A DNA stretch of 34,693 nucleotides from Ureaplasma sp. Hg2 (GTDB lineage Bacteria; Bacillota_I; Bacilli_A; Mycoplasmatales; Mycoplasmoidaceae): the NCBI GenBank assembly GCA_021378525.1, contig JAACJW010000011.1, positions 1 to 34,693 of the forward strand, given 5' to 3'. A program made the translations under genes and the position numbers. Positions 10,954 through 19,698 of this stretch are shown piece by piece. Each line of letters begins with the position of its first letter. Position 1 is the stretch's first letter. The notes below the pieces were generated by a model that saw only the letters and a program-made list of their open reading frames with translations, was not told where the DNA came from and did not search any database.

Positions 10954-10958
10954 CTAAT

Positions 10959-11243
10959 TTATAAGGTTTCTAAACCTTTCTTTCCGTCTATTTTACGAAC
11001 TTTAGCTTTCTTTTCTACTTTTGTAGTCATAGTAGTTTTTCCTGCGTCAAACTTAGAAGATAGTTTTTCACTACGTCCTTTAAGTTTTCCACCAACTGTT
11101 TTACCAATGTAGAAAGGGTGACATTTAGCACAAATATCTAATGTAACTTTCTCATTTTTTAATGTAGTTGTAATTGAATATTTAGCTCCACATGAAGCGC
11201 AAACGAATTTGCTATCATGAGTTTCTGGATGGATATTTTTCAT
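10959..11243 (-). CDS. rpmE: 50S ribosomal protein L31
   Basis: 94 residues. Ribosomal protein bL31 of the large subunit, bridging to the small subunit. The N-terminus MKNIHPETH and two CxxC-type pairs (C15-x2-C18 and C38-x2-C41) mark the zinc-binding form. The HPFYIGKT block after the second pair is also conserved. A lysine-rich C-terminal tail of about 35 residues extends beyond the usual 65-70-residue core; such tails occur in mollicute L31. A strong ribosome site (taggagatg) precedes the ATG, and a consensus promoter lies about 40 bases upstream, so it starts its own transcription unit ahead of prfA. Confidence 0.95.
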   Translation of the reverse strand: MKNIHPETHDSKFVCASCGAKYSITTTLKNEKVTLDICAKCHPFYIGKTVGGKLKGRSEKLSSKFDAGKTTMTTKVEKKAKVRKIDGKKGLETL

Positions 11244-11281
11244 ACTTTCATCTCCTATAAATTATTGCATTAAGCATATTT

Positions 11282-11309
11282 ATTATATACATTTTAATGT
11301 GAATGTCAA
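11282..11309 (-). promoter_or_regulatory. Promoter of rpmE
   Basis: On the minus strand TTGACA (11309-11304) and TATAAT (11287-11282) are separated by 16 bases. Both hexamers match the sigma-70/SigA consensus exactly, and the ATG follows about 38 bases after the -10 box. Confidence 0.8.
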
Positions 11310-11350
11310 TTTTTATTGTAAACAAAGGTTAAATTTTTTATATTTTAACG

Positions 11351-11956
11351 TTAATTTTTACTGCTATTTAGATTGACATACGGCGGTTGATAAAGCTCAC
11401 CAACTAGATTTTTCTTATCTAATTCTAAAATACCTACGGTATTATTATCTGATTTAATCATCAATTCCTTGGCGCTACATAACATTCCAAATGATTTTTG
11501 ATTCATTAATTTTCCTGGTTTGATCAGCATTCCATTGGGCATCATTGCGCCGACTGGAGCAACAACAACATTAATGTTGTTTCGCACATTCTTTGCGCCG
11601 CAAACAATTTGCAGCACTTTATTTTTAATGTCGACTTCACATAAATGTAAGTGAGTATTTGGAATAACCTCACAAGACTTTACAGTTCCAACAACAAAAT
11701 GTTTACCATTGTCAATTGCTGGTATTTTTAGTTTAGTGCACCCTTCAATATAAGCAATAATATTTTTAGATGGATATAGCAAACCACTAGGTATTTCTAA
11801 TTGTTTACTAACGTTGAACAAGTTCATTCCTGTTAGCTCATCACCGTTATAGAATAGCACTCCATCTTTAATAGTTTTTCGTGATGTAGCTATTTTATCG
11901 TTAAGTTTGATAACTAATGTGTCTTTTAGTGTTGTTTTGTTATAAAACATATGCAT
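11351..11956 (-). CDS. YtpR-like protein with C-terminal tRNA-binding (EMAP-type OB-fold) domain
   Basis: 201 residues. The second half (about 85-190) is a tRNA_bind domain like that of the PheT N-terminus and Trbp111: FVVGTVKSCEVIPNTHLHLCEVDI, in which the hallmark His-Pro-x-Ala-Asp is relaxed to NTHLHL, then QIVCGAKNV and GMLCSAKEL (written in shortened blocks here). The first half corresponds to the DUF4479 region found in YtpR proteins of Firmicutes and mollicutes. The role of YtpR is not established; binding of structured RNA is inferred from the fold. The start ATG at 11956 is preceded by aggag 10 bases upstream; a second ATG two codons on is possible. It is divergent from the DegV gene. 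Confidence 0.85.
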   Translation of the reverse strand: MHMFYNKTTLKDTLVIKLNDKIATSRKTIKDGVLFYNGDELTGMNLFNVSKQLEIPSGLLYPSKNIIAYIEGCTKLKIPAIDNGKHFVVGTVKSCEVIPNTHLHLCEVDIKNKVLQIVCGAKNVRNNINVVVAPVGAMMPNGMLIKPGKLMNQKSFGMLCSAKELMIKSDNNTVGILELDKKNLVGELYQPPYVNLNSSKN

Positions 11957-11971
11957 TTAACTCACACTCCT

Positions 11972-12016
11972 TTGAATAATGATAATATTATAATATAATT
12001 AGTAAATATATTCGAA
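11972..12016. promoter_or_regulatory. Divergent promoter region of the YtpR-like and DegV genes
   Basis: On the plus strand TTGAAT (11972) and TATAAT (11994) have 16-base spacing toward degV. On the minus strand TTCGAA (12016) and TATAAT (11992) have 18-base spacing toward the YtpR-like gene. The -10 boxes overlap in AT-rich DNA, so assignment is tentative. Confidence 0.4.
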
Positions 12017-12048
12017 TTAGTATGGAATAAATTTATAAAGGAGGGCAT

Positions 12049-12912
12049 ATGAAAAAGGTCGCAATTATTACCGACACTTCTGGTTATTCAAAACCAAAAG
12101 TACTTGAAGGTCTCTATATTAACCCGATTGGGGTTATTGTCGAAACTCCAAATGAAACACATATTTATAATGACACAATAGATATTCAACGAAATGAAAT
12201 CTTGAATTATTTAAAAGAGGGTGCGAGCGTTACCACTAGTCAACCGCGAATCGGTGAGATTATAGAACGAACTGAGCAAATATTAGAAGAATACGACGCG
12301 GTTGTTTTTATTGTAATTTCTAAAAAATTATCAGGCTCATATTATTCTTTAAAATTAGTGCAAGATGAATTCGGGCCCAAACGTGTTCATATCATTGATA
12401 CGATGGAAGTTGGACCAACAATTATTTGAATGATTGAAGACGTTCGAAAAATGTTGAATGAAGGAAGAACTTTTAAAGAAATAGATCAATATATTAATGA
12501 CTTCAAAAAAAGATGTTTCTCTACGGTAATTGTTAAAAACGCCAAGCATTTAGTTAAGGGCGGACGTTTAAGTGGCTTAAAAGGAATGCTAGTGAATGCT
12601 TTAAAAATTAAGCTAATAATTAAAGTTGAAAAAGGTAAATTAGAATACTTTTCAAAGGATAATACGATGGCTGGCGCCGCCTTAAAATCATTGGTTTTAA
12701 TAAACGAAAAGAATCAATTTAAAAAAAATAAAATAAAACGAATTGCTATCTCCTCTGATCTTAGTAATAAGGAAGAGTATGATTTATGCTTGGATAACAT
12801 TAAAGAATTTTGCGGTGATGATATTGAAATTTCTAATATCCCACTACCAGGTTGTATTATTAGCCACGTTGGCGGCGATACTTTTGCAATTACGATTGAA
12901 GCGAATAAGTAA
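12049..12912 (+). CDS. DegV family fatty-acid-binding protein (FakB-like)
   Basis: 287 residues, with one TGA Trp at 12427. DegV/FakB proteins bind a fatty acid and present it to the kinase FakA for phosphorylation, feeding exogenous fatty acids into phospholipid synthesis; mollicutes depend on host lipids. Seen: the N-terminal strand with ITDTSGY (residues 7-13), the fatty-acid-binding loop TTSQP (62-66), LSGSYYS (94-100), the GRLSGLKG block and a C-terminal GxIISHVGxDTFAI region. All match the family. A strong ribosome site (aaaggagggc) precedes the ATG. The product's fatty-acid preference cannot be inferred. It stands alone, divergent from the YtpR-like gene. Confidence 0.9.
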
Positions 12913-12944
12913 ATATTAACTTGTTTTATTTTGGTAAATAAATG

Positions 12945-12978
12945 AGTTTAAAACTATTTTAGATCATAATTTTAAACT
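12945..12978 (+). terminator. Possible weak terminator after the DegV gene
   Basis: A 9-bp stem (AGTTTAAAA at 12945-12953 with TTTTAAACT at 12970-12978) with a 16-base loop, about 32 bases after the stop. There is no clean T-run, so this is tentative. Confidence 0.35.
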
Positions 12979-13045
12979 AAAATTAATTCTGAAGATAAAA
13001 CACTATATTTCTAATCTAAATTAATGCTTTAGATTTAGGTATCCT

Positions 13046-13062
13046 CTATAATTAAATTATAG
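13046..13062. promoter_or_regulatory. 17-bp palindrome containing a TATAAT box, upstream of the small peptide gene
   Basis: CTATAATT-A-AATTATAG is a perfect palindrome. It contains TATAAT on both strands and lies 55 bases before the ATG at 13117, so it may combine a -10 box with an operator. No good -35 is visible. The rest of 12913-13116 is AT-rich with no gene. Confidence 0.4.
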
Positions 13063-13116
13063 ATAAATAAAAATTAATTTATTTTTTGATAGATTTAGAA
13101 GATTAGAGGTGATATT

Positions 13117-13227
13117 ATGGCTTTTTGAAACAAAAAGAAAAAAGATGCAGACAAGGTTAAAGTTGAAGCAGTCGTAGCTGAACAATCAGCTCCGGCAGCT
13201 GACAAACCAGCTATGGCAAAAGATTAA
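13117..13227 (+). CDS. Small lysine/alanine-rich peptide (36 residues)
   Basis: Starts MAFWNKKKKKD, with TGA as Trp at position 4, then a Val/Ala/Glu/Lys-rich tail ending AKD. The ribosome site agaggtgat lies directly upstream and a strong terminator directly downstream, so it looks like a real monocistronic gene despite its size. The N-terminal aromatic residues plus five lysines could hold it at the membrane surface, and the rest is probably disordered. I do not recognise a family and assign no function. Confidence 0.65.
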
Positions 13228-13238
13228 AACTATAAGAT

Positions 13239-13272
13239 AACAAAAAAACCCGCAAATGCGAGTTTTTTTGTT
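13239..13272 (+). terminator. Intrinsic terminator after the small peptide gene
   Basis: Lower stem AACAAAAAAAC/GTTTTTTTGTT (13239-13249 with 13262-13272) plus upper CGC/GCG, separated by small mismatches and closed by a short AAAT loop. The A-run and T-run make it functional in either direction. Confidence 0.85.
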
Positions 13273-13703
13273 GTAGTCAATTGAATTGTTAAGTAAGGAG
13301 TTGTATCTAACATTTTTGTGTTTATTTTTGATTGATTAGTATGATTCAAATTATAATAGCACCCGTTACATTATGTATTATAAGGGTGCGAGAGTTATTA
13401 AATAGTTTAGATAGCAATCAACTACAAAATTGTTAACCTTTCGACTAACACTATTATTATAATGCTCGCTTTATAATGCACAAGTGTTTTGCTTAGTTCC
13501 AAATATAAGATGTTGCTCTGTTTTCATACTATATTTTGATTTTTCATGATGTTATAAAATTATTGAATTAAATTTTATAAATTAGCAACTATCCATTTAA
13601 TTCATTCCTTCTAATATATTTATTGTTATAATTATTATTACTAATTATTATCCTTAGAGATAATAGATTATTTTTATAAATCAATATAATTTAAGGAGTT
13701 TCC
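13273..13703. other. Gene-free stretch with inverted-repeat element
   Basis: No ORF of useful length is found on either strand. It holds an imperfect inverted repeat (TTGTAGTCAATTG at 13271-13283 and CAATCAACTACAA at 13415-13427, 11 of 13 matches) around a hairpin GCACCC/GGGTGC (13359-13364 with 13384-13389). A TTGATT-18-TATAAT promoter-like pair (13328-13357) sits just before that hairpin. A 41-codon minus-strand ORF (about 13435-13560) has no ribosome site and is not called. Confidence 0.4.
13623..13651 (+). promoter_or_regulatory. Candidate promoter of the membrane protein gene
   Basis: TTGTTA (13623-13628) and TATTAT (13646-13651) with 17-base spacing, about 52 bases before the ATG at 13704. 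The surrounding DNA is AT-rich, so the match is not strongly specific. Confidence 0.35.
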
Positions 13704-14639
13704 ATGAATTCAGCTAATATTCTAGTTTTGGTAATAGCTATTGCTTTATTGCTAATTTCTTTTCTTGTAAAATATGCGACATACACAGGACAAATTAAAT
13801 TAGAACGATATAATGTTGCGGCGATGATTGTATTTGTTGGTGCGGCATTTTTAGCTTTTTATATCGGGTTAAGATGGGTCCCGGCAATTGAGAACGCGAT
13901 CAATCACAAGTATTCTAAACAAGATAACCCAATGCAATATAATGTAACTCTAAGTTGATCGTTTCTTTTGGATTTTTGTCCGATGATTAGTGTGGTCATT
14001 AGTTTATCTATGTGCACTAAAATGGGCCGAAAATTTCTTGGTCACATTTCCCCCTTAGTTTTTTATGCTGGCGCCATGGTCATTTTTGGATCAAAAATAG
14101 TAGATAGTAAAGCAACGCTTTCCTTCGGCTATTTGATTCTTGGAAATCAAGAACCAGGGATACCATACAATACAATTACAGTCGGAATGCATTTATATAT
14201 TCTAACCGTTGGTTTTAATGCTTTGCTATATAAAGATAAATTAAATCGCTATGACGCTTTAATAATAGCAATTTTTGTTGGATTATTTTTATCATATGTA
14301 GCTATTTTAATGACAATATTTGACGTTACTTCTTACACATCAGGTTTAAACCAATGGGATTTTATTGGTAGCGAGCAAAACTATGTTCCGGCATTTAATT
14401 TCTTCTATAAATTATTTAAAGGAGTACCAATATGAGCATTGCCAATTCTTACCTATTTATTCCATTTAATAGTAACTCTAATTTTTAGTTATATTAAAGT
14501 ATGATCGTGCTATATGTGGCCAAGTAAAACCACATTAGATTATTCGTTTTTTGAATTAACATACCTTTTATCCTTCAAAAAATTCAATAGAACTAGGTTG
14601 CTAGAAATTTATAATGAAAAATATCGAAGATATAAATAG
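13704..14639 (+). CDS. Multi-pass membrane protein, possibly YwaF/TMEM164-like
   Basis: 311 residues, with TGA Trp at 13956, 14433 and 14499. Seven hydrophobic segments are visible: about 5-23, 38-58, 83-103, 111-131, 172-192, 200-224 and 243-270. The segment SFLLDFCPMISVVISL, followed by a glycine-rich helix and later a GMHLYILTVGFNALL helix, resembles the TIGR02206 (YwaF/TMEM164) pattern of a Cys/Pro helix and a His helix, but the match is weak. Function unknown; possibly lipid-related if the family holds. The C-terminal tail is cytoplasmic-looking, basic and Tyr-rich. A ribosome site (aaggag) precedes the ATG. It converges on the acidic-repeat gene across two strong hairpins. Confidence 0.7.
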
Positions 14640-14673
14640 TGGCCATTGTAAAGTCATTGAATTTTTTGCAGTG

Positions 14674-14691
14674 AACGGCTTATAAGCCGTT
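14674..14691 (+). terminator. 18-bp perfect palindrome after the membrane protein gene
   Basis: AACGGCT-TATA-AGCCGTT forms a 7-bp GC-containing stem with a 4-base loop, 35 bases after the stop, followed by ttcgc rather than a T-run. It probably works with the next hairpin as a terminator. Confidence 0.5.
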
Positions 14692-14697
14692 TCGCAT

Positions 14698-14758
14698 AGA
14701 CATAATATAGAAAATATAATCAGCTAATTTAGCTGATTATATTTTCTATATTATGTCT
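14698..14758. terminator. Perfect 30-bp inverted repeat, probable bidirectional terminator
   Basis: The left arm 14698-14727 and right arm 14729-14758 are exact reverse complements with one base between them (core CAGCTAA-T-TTAGCTG). In practice the loop is about 5 bases and the stem 28 bp. It lies between two convergent genes, and on the plus strand it is followed by ttttac. Confidence 0.85.
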
Positions 14759-14759
14759 T

Positions 14760-15407
14760 TTACTTATTTTCTTTTTCTTTTTGTATTCCACTTACAGTTT
14801 CGGTAAATATTTCAGTGAAATCTTTTTGAACTATAACTTTTTTAGGAATTGGTTTTTTGTCCTTGTACGGATTTGAATGCTTATGAGCTTCTTCAATTAA
14901 TTCATCGCCGACTATTTCTTCGATCGCTTCTTCGACCAATTCTTCTTCAATTAACTCTTCAATCGTTTCCTCAACCAGTTCCTCTTCCACCATGTCTTCT
15001 ACAACTTCTTCAAGAATATTATTAATTTCATCTTGTTCAGCCATTAATTCGGCCTTTCGAAGTGATTCGATTTCCTCTTCATGGGTAACATAACATTTAT
15101 CAACTCACTTTATTCAATCATTAATACAATTTTCGATATTGACAATAGCTTCATCGCCAATTTTATCTAAATTAACTAGTCATTTATCATGATGTTTTAA
15201 ATATCTTTTTAGAATTCTATTAATGGTATCTAATGACTTGTTTCTAAAATGCTTGGGCTCTCTTCTAACAGCATTTATGATTCTATTAATAGCTCTTGCC
15301 GTTTCGATTTCACGATGATAATGTTTAGTTTTTGCACTTTTAACTTTGATTCATTTTTGAAGTTTAGTACCTAAAGTGTGATTGATTTCAGATTTATTTA
15401 TTGCCAT
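14760..15407 (-). CDS. Acidic glutamate-repeat protein, unknown function
   Basis: 215 residues, with TGA read as Trp at four places. Residues 1-120 are basic, helical and His/Arg/Lys-rich. Residues about 122-170 are a run of degenerate units of the type EELVEE-[TA]-IEE-[LI]-, making a highly acidic, probably coiled-coil segment. The C-terminal 45 residues are Lys-rich. The start at 15407 follows gggag, and an extended -10 promoter lies upstream, so the internal ATG at 15044 (which would give only the acidic part) is not preferred. No family is recognised. The basic half could bind nucleic acid and the acidic half a partner protein, but this is speculation. It converges with the membrane-protein gene. 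Confidence 0.75.
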
Positions 15408-15443
15408 GATTATTGATCTCCCTAATAAAACTTATATAAGTTA

Positions 15444-15475
15444 ATTATAGCATTGATACATAATTAGTATGTCAA
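15444..15475 (-). promoter_or_regulatory. Promoter of the acidic-repeat protein gene
   Basis: On the minus strand TTGACA (15475-15470) is followed after 20 bases by TATAAT (15449-15444) preceded by TGC, an extended -10 element. The long spacer is offset by the extended -10. Confidence 0.6.
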
Positions 15476-15531
15476 ACAACCCCTCATTACTTTTATTGTT
15501 TATATTTTAAATGAAGATATATTTAAAATTG

Positions 15532-15560
15532 TTGAAACCTTTTTAAAATTTCCTTAAATA
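15532..15560 (+). promoter_or_regulatory. Candidate promoter of the GH1 gene
   Basis: TTGAAA (15532-15537) and TAAATA (15555-15560), 17 bases apart, 66 bases before the ATG. The AT-rich region offers alternatives, so this is tentative. Confidence 0.35.
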
Positions 15561-15626
15561 AAAAGTACATAAATGAGTTTTTGTAGGACAATTAATATTA
15601 TATTACATAATAAAAAAGAGGTATTT

Positions 15627-17069
15627 ATGAAATTTAAGAAAAATTTTTATTGAGGTGCAGCAACTTCCGCTGAACAAAGCGAGGGGCACGGGACAACCAA
15701 GAAAGGGCAAACTTACTGAGACCTTTTCTATCAACACGAACCCAATCGGTTTTATGATAATGTTGGTCCTAATATCACTAATGATAAAATGACATATTAT
15801 AAAAAAGATTTAAAAGCTTTTAAAGACATTGGGTTCAATTCTTTAAGGGATAGTTTTAGTTGAGCAAGATTATTTCCTGATGGGGAAAATGTGAATCAAG
15901 AAGCTGTTAAATATTATCACAACTTTCTAAGGGAGGCAAAATCTTTAGGCATCACCATGTTTATGTGTTTGAGTCACTTTGATTGACCAGCATGAATTAT
16001 TGAAAAAGGTGGTTTAGAGGATAAGTTTTGAGTAACTAAATATCTTAAATACGCTCAGTTTGTTTTTGAAGAATATAAGGATGAAGTAGCCTTCTTTAGC
16101 ACTTTCAACGAACCGATTGTATGTGTGACATGTAGCTACTTAAATAAATATCATTGACCATGTGAGGTCGATAGTAAGAAAGCGGTTCAAGTAGGCTATA
16201 ACATGACGCTAGCACATGCATTAGCGGTTAATTACTTTCAGTCTAACATCGCAGCCGTTTCAAAAGCGAAAATTGGTGTGATTGTTAATATTACGCCAGC
16301 GATTGTAAAAGACGGTATTACTGGGACAAAAGCTGACGAAGCAGCGGCTAAACTTTTTGATGTTCTTCATAATTATGCTATTCTAGATGGAATGGCATTA
16401 GGTGAATTTCCTGATGAGCTAATTCATTTGCTAAGACAGAAAAATTTACTGCCGGAATTCACATTAGACGAAATGGCTATTATTAATGCCGTTAAAATAG
16501 ATTACTTAGGATTAAATTTTTACGCCCCACAAAGAGTAGTGGCTCCAACCAAGCAGGAATTGGCTGACAATAAAGATAATATATTGGCTCAGGCAGCAAC
16601 GCCTTATCATTATGATAAAGCGCGTTATAACGTGTTTCGAGGATGAGAAATACGTCCCGAAACATTATTTGATATCGCTAAAATAATAAAAACAAGATAT
16701 AACAATATTCCTTTTTACATCTCTGAAAATGGAATGGGTGTATCTGGTGAAGAAAAATTTAGAAATAAAGAAGGTTATATCGAGGATGATTATCGAATTG
16801 CTTTCATCCAAGAACATCTTGTACAAGTACATAAGGCGATTGAAGAACTGAATGTTGATTGCTTTGGATACCATTTATGAACTCCTATTGATTGTTGGTC
16901 ATGACTAAATGCGTATAAAAATCGTTATGGATTTATTGAATTAGACTTGAAAAATCAAAAGCGAATAATTAAAAAATCAGGTTATTGATTTAAAGAAATG
17001 ACTACAACCAATGAAATAAAAACACCCTTCAAAAAGATTGAAGAGTGTATAGATTTAAAAGATGTATAA
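15627..17069 (+). CDS. GH1 6-phospho-beta-glycosidase
   Basis: 480 residues, the usual size, with many TGA Trp codons. It hydrolyses beta-glycosidic bonds, probably in PTS-phosphorylated disaccharides, in the cytoplasm. The acid/base Glu is E162 in TFNEP and the nucleophile is E367 in ISENG. The N-terminal FYWGAATSAEQSEG is typical of GH1. In the C-terminal phosphate-binding region the SW...RYGF pattern keeps the Ser and Tyr used by 6-phospho enzymes, while the expected Lys appears shifted by one position (YKNRYG). That favours a phosphosugar substrate but does not prove it. No PTS gene lies in the window. The ribosome site aagagg precedes the ATG. Its last codons overlap the minus-strand terminator of the GH38 gene, which ends 7 bases away. 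Confidence 0.92.
17022..17048 (-). terminator. Terminator of the GH38 gene, lying inside the GH1 coding end
   Basis: On the minus strand an 11-bp stem (ACACTCTTCAA with TTGAAGGGTGT, one G-U pair) is followed by tttttattt. On the plus strand the same pair is a C-A mismatch, so the hairpin is better suited to the minus transcript. It ends about 30 bases beyond the GH38 stop. Confidence 0.75.
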
Positions 17070-17076
17070 ATAATAT

Positions 17077-19593
17077 TTACTTTATTATAAATTCTAGAAA
17101 TTCATGGCCTTTAATAGTTGCTTTGTATTCTTTAATAGCTTTATTTTTAAGTTCTACATTAGTAAAAAAATTGATTTGAATATCTTGTTTTTCTGATAAC
17201 GGATTTAAAAGGCGAAGTATTTTTTCGTGATCTAAATTACGATATAATGCCGACTGTATCAAACTACCTTTTTGAATATCATATATTTTTTTAATTGTTG
17301 AATCACATTCGAACCCTTTTGTATTAATGTTGGCCAAACTAGAAGGCGCGTAATTAATTTTACTAGAACTATATATTTGATTTATGTATTTAAATTTTTC
17401 ATGATTTACTAGAGTTTTTTTAATATCTAAATTAGCATTATTAACAACAAAATTATATGATATTTTAGATAATTGTTTGTGCGAATCTGGAGTGGTTATA
17501 GTTTTGTGATCAATATATTTTAAATCGGTTGCTCGTGATAATAAATTATTACGTTTTAAATATTTATGAGTTCTAAATAATGTGGCATCGATTTGATTTG
17601 CTGAAGTAAATATATATTCACGACAAATATCACTATAAAGACTGTAAAACTTTTTATCCTCATTGATATAAATTGAATTTTCAAAAACATTATAATTACT
17701 ATCGACTTCAAGTAAATTAATGGCCTTTCAATCCAATAACTCTCTAATGTTTTCCTTCTTTACATAACCCATTTGTTGGTTAACGTAATGGTTTTTACTA
17801 TCAAAAGGTACTTTAAAAGTAATTGCTGCGTGGATATCTTCTGGTATTCGATCGAAGGTTACATTTATAAATTTATCATCATCATGAACAATAACTTTGA
17901 TGTTAAATTTCATTTCATAATCGCAAATTTTATTTAGTCAATTATTTAAATGACTAGGGACATGAAGACTATATGCGTAATCATGACAAGCGAATCCATT
18001 GTTACCTGAGGTAGTTTGGCTTAATAGCTTGGCATTTTTAAGTGATAATAAAAACTCATCATTTGCTTCAGGCGCGTGGTTGAAGGCGTCACCGCTTTCA
18101 GCGCAAAACTTCAAATCAAATATATCAAGATAATTAGTTTGCTTAATTTCTGGTTTACGATTCTTGTTCGCGGTATATTTAATTTTTAATGGCAGTACAC
18201 TAAAAGGAGCTAATTCATGAACTTTTAGAAGAATGGTTTTAGCATATAAAGGTTGCTGTGGTTTTTCTACCAAATCATTAGTAGTGGTAATTTGCTTAAT
18301 ACCATTACTAATTTTTTCACTTTTAAGTGTAATAAAATCAAGTGATTTATTACCGTCTAAAATTTCAAAATCTGACTTATAACCAATAATTTTACCTTTG
18401 AAATAGAAATCATTTTTATAAGGAGTAAGATTGAATAAAATAATATCGTCAAGAAATTTACTTGTGACAACCTTTTTAACGAGGTCAATCATCGCAGAGG
18501 CTAGACCGTCGGCTTCAATCAGCCTATTTTTAATGTCTCTATTAACATTATCAGGGTTTGCTCCCGAATATGCGTGCTGACCTTCTGAGGCTAATAACTT
18601 AGTTCACACTTTGTTAATAGAAATTTCAGGGTAAACAAAATTTTGTTTAGTTAAAATATATAATGGTTCGACAACATGTGTCATTTTAGAATCCAAGTTT
18701 GAGATAAGTTTCTTTATATCCATTCTTGTTGAAGACACAGTCTTATGCACGGCTCCGCCGTACGAAATATCAAAATCCCCTTTATATAAAACAAGGCTAT
18801 CTTCATCAATCTCTTTTTCGACCGCCTTAATAAATTCTTCTAATGTTGATAAAATATATTTATTTTCAGAATCAATATTATTTAGTTTAGCGACAACTTC
18901 AACTAAATTTACATTAAATGGAGTTATGTCGCCACCAACTAATAATGGGACGTGTTTATACTTGCCAGCAGATTGATATTTAATAATACGTTTAATTCGG
19001 TTTTCATAAATTTGTTCAAAATCTTTATTATTATCTAAATAACCGCAACCTTTATATCCGGTTATTAGGTTATACACTAGGACATTATTGTCTGGGGTAC
19101 CTCATCTAAAAATTGGCTCTCTTCGACTTTTGTTATAATCCACACCACGGTAAATTATTGCTCATTTAAGGTTAAGGTGGTTGTATAAGGTTGCGATTGA
19201 ACCGTTAGCCCCAAAAGCGTTTGGAGTATAAGCATACGGCATCGGCTTTCCATAATTATTTGCAATTTTTTGCCCATATTTAAGGTTACGGATTAATGAT
19301 TCTCGCGTTGTTAAACGAAGATCAGGTTGATTATATCAAGGACCGATTTGAAAGTTATATCTAGATACTAGATCCTTTAGAATAGAAATGTATTTCTTAT
19401 CCAAATGTCAATCATCAAACATACATACTTGACCGCCCATTAAGAATGGGACATAATATGTTTTTATTTCAATAGCTAAATTATTAAACATTTGCTCAAA
19501 TAAAACATTGGTTTGGGCAAATGTATAATTTCACTCCTGATCTCAGTGGGTATGATGGATGACATGGATTACATGATGATTGTTAGTAGACAT
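17077..19593 (-). CDS. GH38 alpha-mannosidase-like protein with substituted nucleophile
   Basis: 838 residues, close to E. coli MngB, with TGA Trp throughout. GH38 enzymes are zinc-dependent alpha-mannosidases; MngB-type enzymes cleave 2-O-mannosylglycerate or mannose oligosaccharides. Aligned blocks: HHTHWDQEW (zinc ligands H16 and D18), IGPWYNQPD, the FG block near 124-128, GSTRMDIK-like SSTRMDIKK, and GQHAYSG with H340 at the fourth zinc-ligand position. The block that normally reads PDxFG, with Asp as nucleophile and zinc ligand, reads PNAFG here (N125), and the HD pair is HA (A341). The fold is clear but activity is doubtful. A ribosome site (aaggag) precedes the ATG. It follows the permease by 105 bases and is probably cotranscribed. 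Confidence 0.85.
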
Positions 19594-19648
19594 AAAAACT
19601 CCTTATTAATTTATTATAAGTCTTTCATAAAAAAAGAATGAGATTGGT

Positions 19649-19669
19649 GGTTAACTTTTGTTATTAACC
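19649..19669 (-). terminator. Weak hairpin between the permease and GH38 genes
   Basis: A 6-bp stem GGTTAA/TTAACC with a 9-base loop. On the minus strand a T-run follows only after about 12 bases, so any termination is partial. Read-through from the permease into GH38 is likely. Confidence 0.3.
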
Positions 19670-19698
19670 GATTAAAACTATGGTCTTCTTATTTAAAA

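Noticed and set aside
13359-13389. GCACCC/GGGTGC hairpin as a tRNA acceptor stem
   Set aside because: The arms are only 19 bases apart, with no D, anticodon or T arm.
13435-13560. 41-codon minus-strand ORF
   Set aside because: No ribosome site, no recognisable similarity, and it lies in AT-rich DNA with chance ORFs.
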